The notes under the pieces: generated by a model | What the model was told of the DNA's origin: nothing | What the model saw: the letters and a program-made list of their open reading frames with translations, nothing else | Databases searched by the model: none | Shown here: one piece after another, positions 1 to 10,975 of the stretch | How positions within the stretch are numbered: position 1 is the first letter of the stretch | Layout of the letters: every line of letters starts with the position of its first letter | Assembly: GCA_963691655.1 (NCBI GenBank) | Contig: OY829329.1 | Coordinates: 55,813,408-55,877,407, forward strand | Direction: 5' to 3' | Length of the DNA stretch: 64,000 nt | DNA from: Toxonevra muliebris | Taxonomy: Eukaryota > Arthropoda > Insecta > Diptera > Pallopteridae | Position numbers and translations under genes: made by a program

Positions 1-59
1 ATACATTGTTGTTGTGATGACTACATTTGTTCATTAACCTGTTTATATATAACTTCAAA
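1..59 (+). repeat. 59-bp end of an interspersed repeat, cut by the window edge
   Basis: The first 59 bases are identical, base for base, to 23936-23994, and the two copies diverge immediately after (GAACCGG here, TAAGAAA there). The shared boundary marks the end of a repeat whose body lies to the left of this window. Its identity is unknown. Confidence 0.75.
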
Positions 60-1882
60 GAACCGGAGATGTTAAAACATTAAATAAAAGCATCTTACAG
101 AAATAAAGAAAAATACTTACGACTTCTTGTAGTCGTATTTTTTATTTTGAAATTTAATTTGTTTATTGAAGAAATTGTAAAAACGTTTTTCGTTTTTATA
201 CCGGTTGAATAAGTATGATTCGTGCTCCTCACATACCTACATTACCAGCTACCCACTACGTATACCCTAAATTAATTTAACTTTGAGTTGTCAATTATGC
301 GCCCCTTGACCTCTGTGCTTTACTGGCACAAACACACATACATAAAGAGAGTAATAGCGCAAAGAGCGAAGGGTACCCTACATTATGTACACGCTAATTT
401 AAATGTCAATATTAAAAGTACAAGTGCATAAATATTTCGAGAGCATCAGTAACAGCAACAGTGACAAGAGCAAACGCCATCACCATCAACTCAACAAACC
501 AAGTGACATCACTACACTACGACCATCATTACACAGAACAAGAACTACTCGTAAAAAGACAGAGACAGAGACACAGAAGTATATATATATATAAACACTT
601 GTGTAAAATGATTGCCAGTAGAAGGGTTCAGTCGAGTTTCAACGCGTGTGTATATGTGAAAGAATAGCATCCGTTTCTGTTTCCGCTTGACGTAAAAACT
701 CGCCTATATTGTATTAACTCCCCTGCTAGGTCGCTGGTTGCTTTACTGCCTGCTGCTAGCTAGCCGTGGTCCATTTTTCGTGAGCAGCTGCCCACTTCAA
801 GTACACACTCTGCGCATCCCAGTATCCAAGTACGTGCCGTTACATCCTTCTATCCTACTATTTCGTGCTGCTGTTGCTACCCTTAACTCGTAAAATATCC
901 TAAATATCCTTTCAGAGGAAGGTAAACGGAAAATTTCTTCACAAAAAAAAAACAAATTTTTAATGAAATTCTCTTATTTAACTGTCGCTGATGTCGCTCT
1001 GTCGCTGTAACTATATAAAATAAATGAATGAATGAATTTTGACCTCGAATAAAATTTTTTTTTTTATATAAAAAAAGTAAAAATGTCGAAAACTTTCTCG
1101 CTTATTATTGCTTGATGCTGTTACTAGATGTCGCTTTTGTATGTGAAATAACAGCAGAAGTTGAAATCGTTTATTTCATTTTGTCAATTGAAATAAATTT
1201 TTGAACTAAATCCTTTTGCCAGCTCTAGCGCGCTGCTAAAATTTTGTTGTAAAGTTCATACTTATTCTCGTATTCTTTTCTGAAACACTTCAGCGGATGC
1301 AGTACAAGTTTGTATGTTGCTGTGAGTGAGTAGATGTATATGTATATAAATGTGTGTTTGTGTGTGTGCGCGCTGACATTTGTTTCACTGATATTGCATT
1401 TTTAGTTTTTTGTACATAAAAAATTTTTACATTATTTTAATTGAAATGCATCTTTCGTTTCTATTTTTATTTTAAGCATTGCTAGAAATTTTCCTCTCCC
1501 TTTCGAACATCCTGCCACTCACTACAATTCGGTGAATGTGAGTAATGAAAATACATATATTTGAGAGTTGGTGAGTGAAAGTAATCGCTGTTTTAATTTT
1601 GAGTAATCATTTATTATATGTGTATAAACAAGAAGAAAAATAATTTCGCTAAAAGTATGCAGAAATTGGAAATTGAATTTTATTTTTAATATAAAGCTCA
1701 TTGAGACTAAGTATAATTTATAAAAATACAAAACTGAGCGGAAGAAACTAATACTTAGTTCTAAAAGAAATGCAACAGTTCCATCAAAAATATCGTTCCG
1801 TGTTTAAAATTGCCATTGATTTCTCTCACTGCAAGGAAGAACAAAGCGAATACAATAAAAAATAACATTACAAACAAATTAA

Positions 1883-2345
1883 CCCTTTCATGTCCGAATT
1901 TAAATAGAGATTAGTAGAAAGATTTTATGCAAAAAATATGGTTACTTATTGCTTCCACAATCATGACACCAACTTTCATACCTCTGCAAATGATTGTTTG
2001 GAGCTGTGGACAACCACTGGATAACCATTTTTCTTCAATTCTTTTATTTTCTCATTCTCTTGTCTTTTATAAACATCTTTGATAAAAAAATTTCCGTTTA
2101 GTAATAGTTTAAAGAATTTTTTTTTTTTAAATAAGTGGAAAACAGTTTACGCGCAGTTTTCGCACAAAACAAAAAATGTAAAAAAATGGTTTAAGCACGA
2201 AATTTCAAATGTTGACAACCAGGGAACATGAAGAATACCTAAAACAACTGAATACATATATTGCTACTAGGAAAACTTGTTAAACACCTATTTTATGCCA
2301 CATCGAAGTGAATGTTGCCTATAGGCAACATTGAGCATAAAAGGG
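1883..2345. mobile_element. piggyBac-like MITE (TTAA target duplication)
   Basis: The 463-bp segment is flanked by TTAA on both sides (1879-1882 and 2346-2349). Its termini are CCCTTTCATG on the left and the complement of CCCTTTTATG on the right. A TTAA target site and ends starting with CCC are characteristic of the piggyBac superfamily. It has no coding capacity. A 14-bp palindrome, TTGCCTATAGGCAA, lies near the right end. The TIR is short, so chance cannot be fully excluded. Confidence 0.6.
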
Positions 2346-2639
2346 TTAAAAGAGTTTATGGTTCTAGTATGGACCCAATATGATCTAAGAATGTGAGTTA
2401 ATTCGCCACTACTAATCTATGCTTGGCTAAAGAACAATACATTTTTCCACATATTTCATTTTATTCCAGGAGAATTTAATATAAAATCTCGTTGGAAATT
2501 TTTAGAGTTCAGAGTCTAGAATGGATCAAATTCTAAAAAAAAAAAAAAAATATTTTGCGGGATTAAAACCCAGTACTTGATTCATTGTTCAATAAGAAAG
2601 AAATATTATTGAATTAAAACATAACCAGAACAAAACTTT

Positions 2640-3030
2640 TGCTTCTGGAAGACACCAAATGTTAAAAGTTGTTCTTCTGAACGAAGCGAAACTTTTGCGA
2701 AAAGTGTACGGAATATATAAAAACTGATTGCATGTTATTTCAGTTCGTTTCTAGATTTAAAGAACCAATCTAAAAACCCCAAAGTAATAAAAAATTATAT
2801 ATTTGCTTATATTCCATTAAAATTTTTTGTTATAAAACGAATGAATCCAGTTTCGAAAAAAATTTTATTTTGAGAATTAGAAAAGTTTGCTTCGGCAGAA
2901 TCAAAAAGTTTTCTTTTTGAATAGAACCAAATCTTAAAATTTCTAATTTTTCTTCTGATGGAAGCGAAACTTTTCCGAAAAGTGTGCGAAATGTTTATAA
3001 AATATTTTTTCAATTTCGTTTCATACCCCG
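2640..3030. repeat. degenerate direct repeat pair
   Basis: Two diverged copies about 250 bp apart (around 2640-2760 and 2880-3030) share blocks such as GAAGCGAAACTTTT followed by CGAAAAGTGT. Both are AT-rich and non-coding. The type of repeat is not identified. Confidence 0.5.
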
Positions 3031-3239
3031 ATTAAAAAAAATATTATTTAACTTTAAGTTGGTAGAAAATAAACTAATAGCTCTTTAGAACTTCAAACTC
3101 TAAGCTTAGGGTGATATTGGGAGTTCTAATTTTCACTAGATATTTTCCGAAAACCTTCTAAATGAACGATTTCCACTCTTAATCCAAACATTACATCTTT
3201 AAAAGAGGCTCGAAGTTTTCAGGTCGACCACAGCTAAAT

Positions 3240-4705
3240 TGTCTAATTGAAGCTTTATTTGATTTTGAAAGCCACACTCTGCTGAGGAAACTGGCAGTGC
3301 AGGCGAGCTTTCGACAAGACTTGGGGTCTGAATCCAGCTCTGGTAAACTGGGTATACATTCCTCTTGTGAGACCTATTGCCCCGTATGCCTCTGTGGTAT
3401 GGTGGAGATGAACTTTGGTTAAGTCTACAGTATCCTCTCTGACCAGGCTACAGAGAAGTGTGTGTCTGGATATCACTGGTGCAATGTGTACTACATCTGG
3501 TGATGCCCTCAATGCCTTGCTTGACTTGCTTCCTCTGGATCTTCAAATCCGTAAAGAAGCGATGAGAGCGGCCTACAGACTCCGGTTAAATGGAGACTGG
3601 CATGTCGAGGCGTATGTAGGGCACAGTATGATATACTACCAGTTGTCAGTACAGTGCCCACTGTTCTTGATGCCCGTGGACAATCATGTGTCTTGCATCC
3701 GCTTCGGAAGAAGATATGATGTCAGGTGCCCGAAACGTGATCAATGGTTAAGTCCAGAGGTCGTACTCCAGGGTCTTCGTCATGTCTTCTATACCGATGG
3801 ATCCCAAACCTTAAATGGTACTGGATTCAGTTGGTACTTGGACGATGAGACCAAGTACTCTTTGTACTTGGCATGGGAAGTGCATTGGTATCTGCAGTGA
3901 TAGCCAAGCTGCACTGAAAGCCCATGCTAACCCAGTCAGCTTCTCAAAATTGGTCAGCGAGTGTAAGGCAAAACTAAATAGTGTTGCAAAACACAACAAG
4001 TTATGCCTTATATGGGTTCCAGGACACTGTGGTATTGCAGGGATTGAACTGGCTGATAAACTAGCTAATGTAGGTTCTGCAATTACACCATGGGGACCGG
4101 AACCGTTTCTTGGCGTAAGTTCTGGGGAGATAATGCGTTGGATCAGCGATTTTGTGGGTTCTATCCATAGCGAAAGATGGTCCGAGCTTGACTCCTGCAG
4201 AACCGCAAAGTGCTTCGTGACACAACCTAACAGGAAATCAGCGAAATTTCTTCTGAAACTGAGAAGAAAAGATCTGAGATTACTGGTGGGTGCCCTAACG
4301 GGGCACAACACATGTGGTCAGCATATGACTAACATGGGCGTCATCACCGATCCAACCTGCCAATCGTGTCTTGAGGACGGCGATACTACGGAGCATTATG
4401 TTTGTAACTGGCTTTCCGGCGTTCGCGAGAATCAGATTAAGGCTGTTGGGTAGTGATGTCTTGAGTATGAATAATGTCCATACTCTCCCTCTTCCTGAGC
4501 TTCTAAGGTTCATCAGTGAAACAAAGAAGTTCGTGGTTGAAAGACCCTACACCTTCTTCTTTCCATTTATCCCCATATAACTTTCCTGCCTCTCTACTCT
4601 CCTCTACTGGTTCTATCCTTGGGTATAGCACAATGGTCCTCGTTGACTGAGTGATTTGGTTAAGTCTAGCACACCCACAACTCTAAACTCTAAACTAATT
4701 TAGAG
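3240..4705 (+). mobile_element. 5'-truncated RNase H-bearing non-LTR retrotransposon (family 1, copy 1)
   Basis: The fragment encodes the C-terminal part of a LINE ORF2. After the thumb-like segment SLTRLQRSVCLDITGAMCTT and the DALNALLDLLPLDLQIRKEA block comes an RNase H domain: YTDGS at about 3796-3812, CSDSQAALKAH near 3900, and GHCGIAGIELADKLA near 4030. A C-terminal zinc-knuckle-like CQSC-x8-TTEHYVC follows at about 4360-4413. Known LINEs with RNase H belong to I, LOA and related clades; I cannot assign one. Compared with the copy at 57977-59690, about 65 bp are missing inside the RNase H domain, and this causes a frameshift. The 3' end is a repeat of ACTCTAA units. The copy is dead. Confidence 0.85.
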
Positions 4706-5659
4706 ACCTTTTAGAAAGAAAAGGAAGGCATTTAACAAGAGATTCTTCAACTTCTGTATATACCTCAGGCTAGAGTACATGAGCAAGAAAATCAGGGGAG
4801 ACATAGTCTATTCTAACCGTGATTAGCCAATTGTGAAAAATTTAACAAATACTAGCGCTGAAGAACTCAATATCGACCAGGCCCACCCCCATAGTTTTGT
4901 TTTAAATAGTTTTCTTTGACATCGGCACATAGCAATACCGTCTCTGACTCCTATTGGAGCTGTAAGGATATTGAAACTGAGACTTTCCGACACCAATGAT
5001 TATAACAAAGTTCAAAATGCTCAATTCATGGAGTACAGATTTTGTTTGAAACTTGAAGAAGTTTTGAATGTTTCATATTAAAAAACTCTAAATATTATAG
5101 TGCCTATAGTTAGGAGCAGTAATGGGGGACTAGTGGTTTCGTTTATTCAAATAATGATTTAGAACAACGGTCATAATGGTGGGTTTATTTAGCTTGAAGA
5201 ATGATTCGGGGATAAGCTTCTTCTCCCCCTGGGACAATAACAATTAAAGAATAAACTTCAAAGTATGTAAAAGAGCCAAAGTAAGGAATAGGTCGATTGG
5301 TTGTATTTAATACCCGTCCTTCATAAACCTAAACGTGTATGATTAACAATCAGATAGGTAGCTTCGAAATCGATCGATTTAGTTCGGTATGATTTGCATT
5401 GATAAATCGAGAACAAGAACAAAAATACAGAACAAGAAAACGCTTTCAATCGATATTGAAATGCCGAAATAACTTGTGCTCAAGTACAGTATTCTGGCTT
5501 GATTGACGAAAATCCGTTGTCGACTGATCTCGAAGAAAGTTTCCTTGATTTTAGTAAGGAATGGTCAAACTAATTTTTTGTCAGTATCAATATTTTAGTT
5601 TCATTGCCATTTTGAACCCATTTTTTTACAAAAACCTGACAGACTAGAGTTCAAATTAA

Positions 5660-6452
5660 CTTATTAAGGACGGGATGGCCGCAATTTCAAAGCTTATTAA
5701 AGTGGCTCCGTTAACTATGAAAACTAACTTAAAAAAATTTGAGCCATATAATTTTTTGTGCAAAATTTTATGAACTTTCGAAATCTGAATTTCAAATAAA
5801 TGAAAACTTTTATTTGAAAATTATGGGCTTTAGAAAAAAAAATGTATAGAAAAAAACTTCTTAAAATGAATCATAAACTATGATATAATTTTTTCAGAAT
5901 TTTTTGAAAAAGTTTTGATATTTTTTAAAATTTCATAATTTGTAAAAATTAAAAAAATTGTTCGAAAATTAAAAAAAAATTAGAACGTATTCTTAAATGA
6001 ATTTTAAGAAGTTTTTGTTCTATAATATTTTTTACTAAAGTTCACCCGTCTTATGTAAAAAATTCCTGAAAGTTTTGAAGCGACTTTTCGCATTCAAGCC
6101 GCCATTTTGCATATTTACAAGCTAAATTTTGAAACATCAAGTGACACATTTTGAAGTTGAGGATGCATGGACGCTGGAATTTTATCAAATAAAGGTATTT
6201 CTTGATGATTTCATTCCGAAAAAAATTTTAGAAAAAAAATTTTTAATTGAAAAATCATGTTTTTTGATGAATAAGCGAGCATAACTTTTTTAATTTTAAT
6301 TTTTTTTTTATTTTGACTTCAGATTTCGAAAGTTCATAAAATTTTGCATAACAAATAATATGGCTCAATTTTTTTTAAGTTCGTTTTCATATTGTAGTTG
6401 ACGGAGTCACTTAAATAAGCTTTGAAATTGCGGCCGTCCCGTCCTTAATGGG
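5660..6452. mobile_element. 793-bp long-TIR MITE, piggyBac-like (TTAA flanks)
   Basis: TTAA at 5656-5659 and at 6453-6456 flanks a segment whose two ends are long inverted copies of each other, about 140 bp per arm with scattered mismatches. Shared blocks include ATTAAGGACGGGA near the tips and TTTTATGAACTTTCGAAATC deeper in. The centre is AT-rich and non-coding. The TTAA duplication points to piggyBac-type mobilisation; the transposase source is not in the window. Confidence 0.82.
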
Positions 6453-7089
6453 TTAATGCCTTAGACTTCAATCTAAAATTCCTAGAACAGCCGGGTCTTG
6501 AAGCGGTTCACTTAGTTATTAGTTTAAGAACTCCTTTAAAAAGTCTTATTCCTTTTCAGCGAGTGCATACTCTATTGAATTACACTTGTGGTAATTGTAA
6601 TAAGTGAGTTTTCATTTAGAGAATTCCACTTAAACCTAACCTAACTTGAGTACAATAAATTAATGGAAACTGCATGTAGCTTGATACGCAACTCGTTACT
6701 TACAACACTAAATTGTGTTATTTCGGTCAATGTACAAATATATTACAAAAAGTTTTCCTCCATTCAAACCATTGACATTACTAATTACTTACTTTATTAC
6801 ATACAGTTTTAACTTGGAAATTTAAATTAATTTATTCTGTACCACTGCTACATGAATACATCTTTATAAAAGGATAATTAAGAACAACTCGTTTGTAATA
6901 CTTTTCGTTTGAAATTTTGTGATTTTGAATTAAAACATTTAACCAATTAGCTAAAATACATTACCAATAACATTGCAACAAACAAAATATTTCATTTATC
7001 GAACTCAATTTCAATTAAAATTTTGCACTCTCTCACTTTCTCTATTTCTCTGTGTATTGATTCATTATGTATTATGTATTTCTACTCAC

Positions 7090-7362
7090 CCAAATATTTC
7101 ACGTGCTTCACCATTAATACGCAACGAATGTAAACATCCGGTGAAGCCGGTACCACTCTGTGCTGGCGGTAACTCAATGATTAGACCAATCGGTGCCTGC
7201 GGAGCACCACCCAAATGTAACCAAGTGTTTAAAATTGCCTCCGGTGTATGTAGACGAGCGGGTAATAATTTCAACCATGTCGGTTGATCACCTGACATGG
7301 CCAATGTATCATTAACCAGCAGGGATGCATTACAGTGCGTATAGTTACGGCTGAAATCCAAT
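7090..7362 (-). CDS. eys: eys-like gene exon: second half of the laminin G domain
   Basis: This 273-bp exon starts after a TTTCAG acceptor (7368-7363) and ends at a GTGAGT donor (7089-7084). Both ends are phase 2, matching the exon 8.9 kb upstream. It continues the LamG fold (LDFSRNYTHCNASLLVND, then WLHLGGAPQAPIG) and ends with the hallmark FTGCLHSLRINGEAREI, in which the Cys pairs with the Cys early in the exon. One full LamG domain of about 180 residues is therefore split over two exons. No terminal exon follows within the remaining 7 kb, so later EGF/LamG units expected for eys must lie to the left of the window. Confidence in the exon is high and in the gene symbol moderate. Confidence 0.92.
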
Positions 7363-7849
7363 CTGAAATAGAAATGCAGAAGAGAAGAGCAGAGGAAAAA
7401 TAGAAAAAAGTGAAAAATGAGAAAAATAAAATAATATATTAAATGAGGAAATTAGTAAATATTTTTTAATTAAAATTCTTAACGCTTTAGGTAACGAAAG
7501 TTACGATAAATGCAATCAAAATATATATATAAAAAAACATACATAGTTACAATAAGAAAATCATAAAATTTTGGGGGAAAAATATGTGAGAAAGTTGTTG
7601 GATTTTGGGGTATAATTTTGTACACAGCTTAAGTATTTATGTGCTACAACAACTTTCGTAGCTTTTGCGTTTATTTTCCTTTCTTAACCTTTGCAATAGT
7701 TAGTTTATGGAACACGATAGAGTGGACAGCAGCAACAGTAACTACTGCTAGAATGATGATCAGTAGCGGACTAAGATTTGGGTTTGGGGAGCTGATTTTG
7801 TTATATTATGGGAAATCATTTCACATTCATCATTGAGTTGATTAAAAAC

Positions 7850-8246
7850 CGATTCTAAAGTCAGATCAGAACTTCGACCGAATATTAGAAAGATATTCAA
7901 AATAAAAGTAGACCAAACTCAAACTTAAATTTAGCAAATAAGAAATGAGACCTAATCCAGTCCTAAATTAAATCAATTTGATTTAAACCAAAAATCAGAA
8001 GAAAACTCATATGAAATTTCAGACGAAAAATAGATCAAATATCAGACTCATTTTCAAGTTAGAATACAGACCAAAGTTCACACCAAAAATCAGATCAGAA
8101 ATTAACCTAGAAGCAAACCAAAATTTAGACTCAAATGTAGGTCAGCAGCAGCTCCAAGTTTAGACCAAAACTTATATTAAAAGCAGATCGAAATGCAGAC
8201 CGAATTCCGAACAAAAGTCAAACCGATATCTAGACCGAAACCATTT
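7850..8246 (-). repeat. degenerate tandem array, AAATTCAGACC-type units (array 1)
   Basis: About 400 bp consist of loosely repeated 15-25-bp units built on cores such as CAGACCAAAATTCAGATC. It is the complement of the array at 26080-26990 and has the orientation of the array at 62075-62480. No ORF is maintained. It ends at a sharp GGATCCGCCACTGG border. Confidence 0.7.
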
Positions 8247-9708
8247 TGGGATCCGCCACTGGGAATGACCTATTCCTCCTACAAGTTTCTTGACTGTCGA
8301 AAGATGTATCAAGCAAGCGAGCGAGTACTCAATGCAGTATGACCACTACCATAAAATATACGGATACATTTTTCTCCAGTAGCTGCTGCTACTTGCTACT
8401 GTTTATTTCTTTAGCGTGGGGGTTCTTGAGCAAAATTTATTGCATTATAGTGAAAGAAAGCAAATGAAAACAAACAAAATCCCCTCAAAAAACAAAAAAA
8501 AACAAAGAAAAAACAAAATAAAATAAAGAAAATATTAAATGCCTCAGTATCAAGAATTCAATATGTTATAAATAAACATACACTACTGGACCAATAAACA
8601 ACAGCAGCAGGAGCAGGCAGTATAGAAACAGGAAACAGTAACTATAAAAACCAACAACAAACGAGTAATAACAACATGAGTGCGATGAGCAAATGACGGC
8701 AGCGCCACCAGCAGCAATAACAGCATGAATTGAGCAATATACTGCTTAACAAATAATATAGCATACCTTTAGGTGCACAAGCTCTTATAGTACAAATATG
8801 TACCCGTATATGTACATGAAGAAGTGCGAGTGTGTGTGTATGTGTATGTTTTAAGTGTGTCCATACTAAACAAAGTGTCGAAATGTTACACCCACATACC
8901 CTTCATCTCATGTACCCTCTCTCTTCATTCTTCAAAAAAAAAAAAAAATAAATAAAAAAAAATATGAAATTTATGAATGCTCTTTAACGTTCGCATGTCA
9001 TAATTTTTGCAATATATTTTTTGTGCTGCTTTTATTTTATTATTGTATTATTACAAAAGTGAAGTAAATTTTTATTGGCAACACTTTAACATTTTCGTTT
9101 ATATTTTGTTATTGTTAGTTATTGCAATTTTATGCCTTTTGCTCTCTAGCCTTAAATCATACTTTGTATTTATTTTTCTTCCTTTTTAGTTACACACATT
9201 GTTGGTTTTTTGTTGCTTGCAAATGTCACATTACTTTCTCATTTTTCTGCCTCAGCTCTTTTTCTTTTTGTTTATTGTTCTGGTTGCTGTTGCTGTTGAT
9301 GTTTTTATAGCTTTTATAGCTTTCACTTTTGTTTTGACATTTTTATATGACATTTGAGTGCAGTTCACTGATTTTTGTATACGTAAATCAGCTTCAGTTA
9401 TTCTTGAGTGTTGTAAAATAAAAAATTTTGGTTTATTTTTGGTTTGTTGTTTATTTTTGAGACTTATTTATAAGTTCAATTTGTTGCAAAAATTGGCAAC
9501 AGACAGAGGTTTTTAGGGGAATGTTGGAAGAATGCTATAGATCTACCGCTGTATGTCAAGATGCTGAAAACTCTTTGGTATACAACTGAACTTTTCAAAC
9601 AAGTGACTGTCAAATTTGATTATTGAAGAAAAAAAACGTAAAGTGAAATGATTTTCTGTCTCTTTTCCAACGCTCATAAAATAAAACATTACCCTTAAAA
9701 GGGTGAAT

Positions 9709-9777
9709 GCATTAGCGGGTCTAAGGGGAGAACGAGTGTATTTATAACCCGTCTCCCCCCTTAGGCCCTCTAATGAC
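9709..9777. repeat. short foldback (about 25-bp imperfect stem)
   Basis: The left arm (9709-9734, CATTAGCGGGTCTAAGGGGA) pairs with the right arm (9748-9777), whose complement reads CATTAGAGGGCCTAAGGGGG. The loop is about 13 bp. It may be the remnant of a small MITE; no target duplication was found. Confidence 0.55.
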
Positions 9778-9897
9778 TGCAAAATAATGTAATCTAATTG
9801 TCTCGGAGGCATTAAAATTATTTATTTTTCAAAGACTGCATGTCAGTTCTGGAAATCTCCATTCAAGTGTCGAAAAAAGAGGTTTCATATTATCGCG

Positions 9898-10029
9898 TTA
9901 ATTGACAATGGTGCGAAAACGCACTATTTTTAATCTATAAAAATAACACTTTTAGTCCATAAAAATCATACTTTTAGTCTATAAAAACACACTTTTTTAG
10001 TGGTGCATTTTTGCACTATTGTCAATTAA
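9898..10029. mobile_element. 132-bp foldback element with internal tandem repeats
   Basis: The inverted ends TTAATTGACAATGGTGC (9898-9914) and the complement of GCACTATTGTCAATTAA (10013-10029) differ at one base. Between them, units of roughly 23 bp built on CTTTTAGTCYATAAAAA repeat three to four times. The right end is followed by TGGGTTAA, which recalls the TTAA-flanked elements in this window, but the left flank does not match, so a family call is not possible. Confidence 0.55.
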
Positions 10030-10138
10030 TGGGTTAACGTCTCCACCCTAGATCAGTGGGTGCATGTATCACGTTTTTTTGTTTTTGGCATAATCTCTTT
10101 ATATCTTCTTTCCCCTCCCAATTATTGTTTGTAGTCTC

Positions 10139-10975
10139 ATGACTTCATATTTCTACCTACTTCGTTTTAGCTTTATTCCCCTTAGTCTCCCTCTTCTACC
10201 TTCACCCTCCTCTTCTTTCCCTTTCACTCTCTCTATAACTTTAGATCATAATCCTCCTCTCCTCCTTAACTCTTCTGACAATGAAATTTTAAAAACACTC
10301 AATAACTCTGCTCTCTCTATCTCCTCTCTGGGTTTCACTCTCACTTTATTTCTGCTTATATATCCTCTCACTTTCTCTGGCTGTATTTATCATCTCTCTT
10401 TATTACACTCTTTATCACTTTATATTTTTCTGACAATTCCATAACTCTTCCCTGCTTCCAGTCATGAAATTACTCCCTATCACTTCTGACATAAATTTCT
10501 CAACACCTTTCATTTTGGGACCCCTCTCTCTGTCAATCACTCAAATTTATTTGTCCCATTTCTCTCCTGAATCATTTTTGCTATCACTATAACCATCTAT
10601 CCCTCCTTTCTACCACAATTTTTCCTCTCCTTTTTTGTCCGTATCACTCTCTTCTATTTATTACTCCTCTCCACACTTATACCCTCCTTTCCAAACCCAC
10701 CTTCCCCTCTCTCTTTCAGACCCACACTCTCTTTCGTTCCCAACTTTCTAATCTCTATTTTATGCACTATCTATCCTCTCTCTCTCATGCGTTATTGCAG
10801 ACCACCCTATAGACAAGATGTGGTCTATGCATGGAAATTCGCCGACGTCTATAACCATCTCTCTCCCTCCTTTCTAATCCCCTTCTCTCTTCCCTCACTT
10901 TCTCTTTCCACCTATCTTCCCTTTCTATCACTCTTCATCCTTTTCATACTACTCCATTCTACTGCTCTGCTGTAC
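10139..10975 (+). repeat. pyrimidine-rich degenerate array (CT-rich), first block
   Basis: About 800 bp are nearly all C and T on the plus strand, built from variable CTCTCTCCCTCCTTTCT-like units. Short ORFs here are low-complexity Ser/Leu/Pro products with no family. A non-repetitive insert at about 10800-10860 interrupts the block. Similar tracts occur at 17580-18215 and 20232-20430, and in complement at 14640-15010. Confidence 0.6.

Larger units (their letters stand above)
1..7089 (-). other. large intron of the eys-like gene, left (3') end of window
   Basis: No exon of the gene is visible here. Besides the mobile elements listed separately, 60-1880 is AT-rich single-copy-looking DNA with short ORFs only and nothing I recognise. 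The stretches 4710-5655 and 6457-7089 are likewise featureless, apart from a lone CCACTTAAACCTAACCTAA at about 6626-6644 that resembles a LINE/SINE tail. Confidence 0.7.

Noticed and set aside
10139..10444. 101-residue ORF rich in Ser/Leu/Pro
   Set aside because: Low-complexity product of a CT-rich array.
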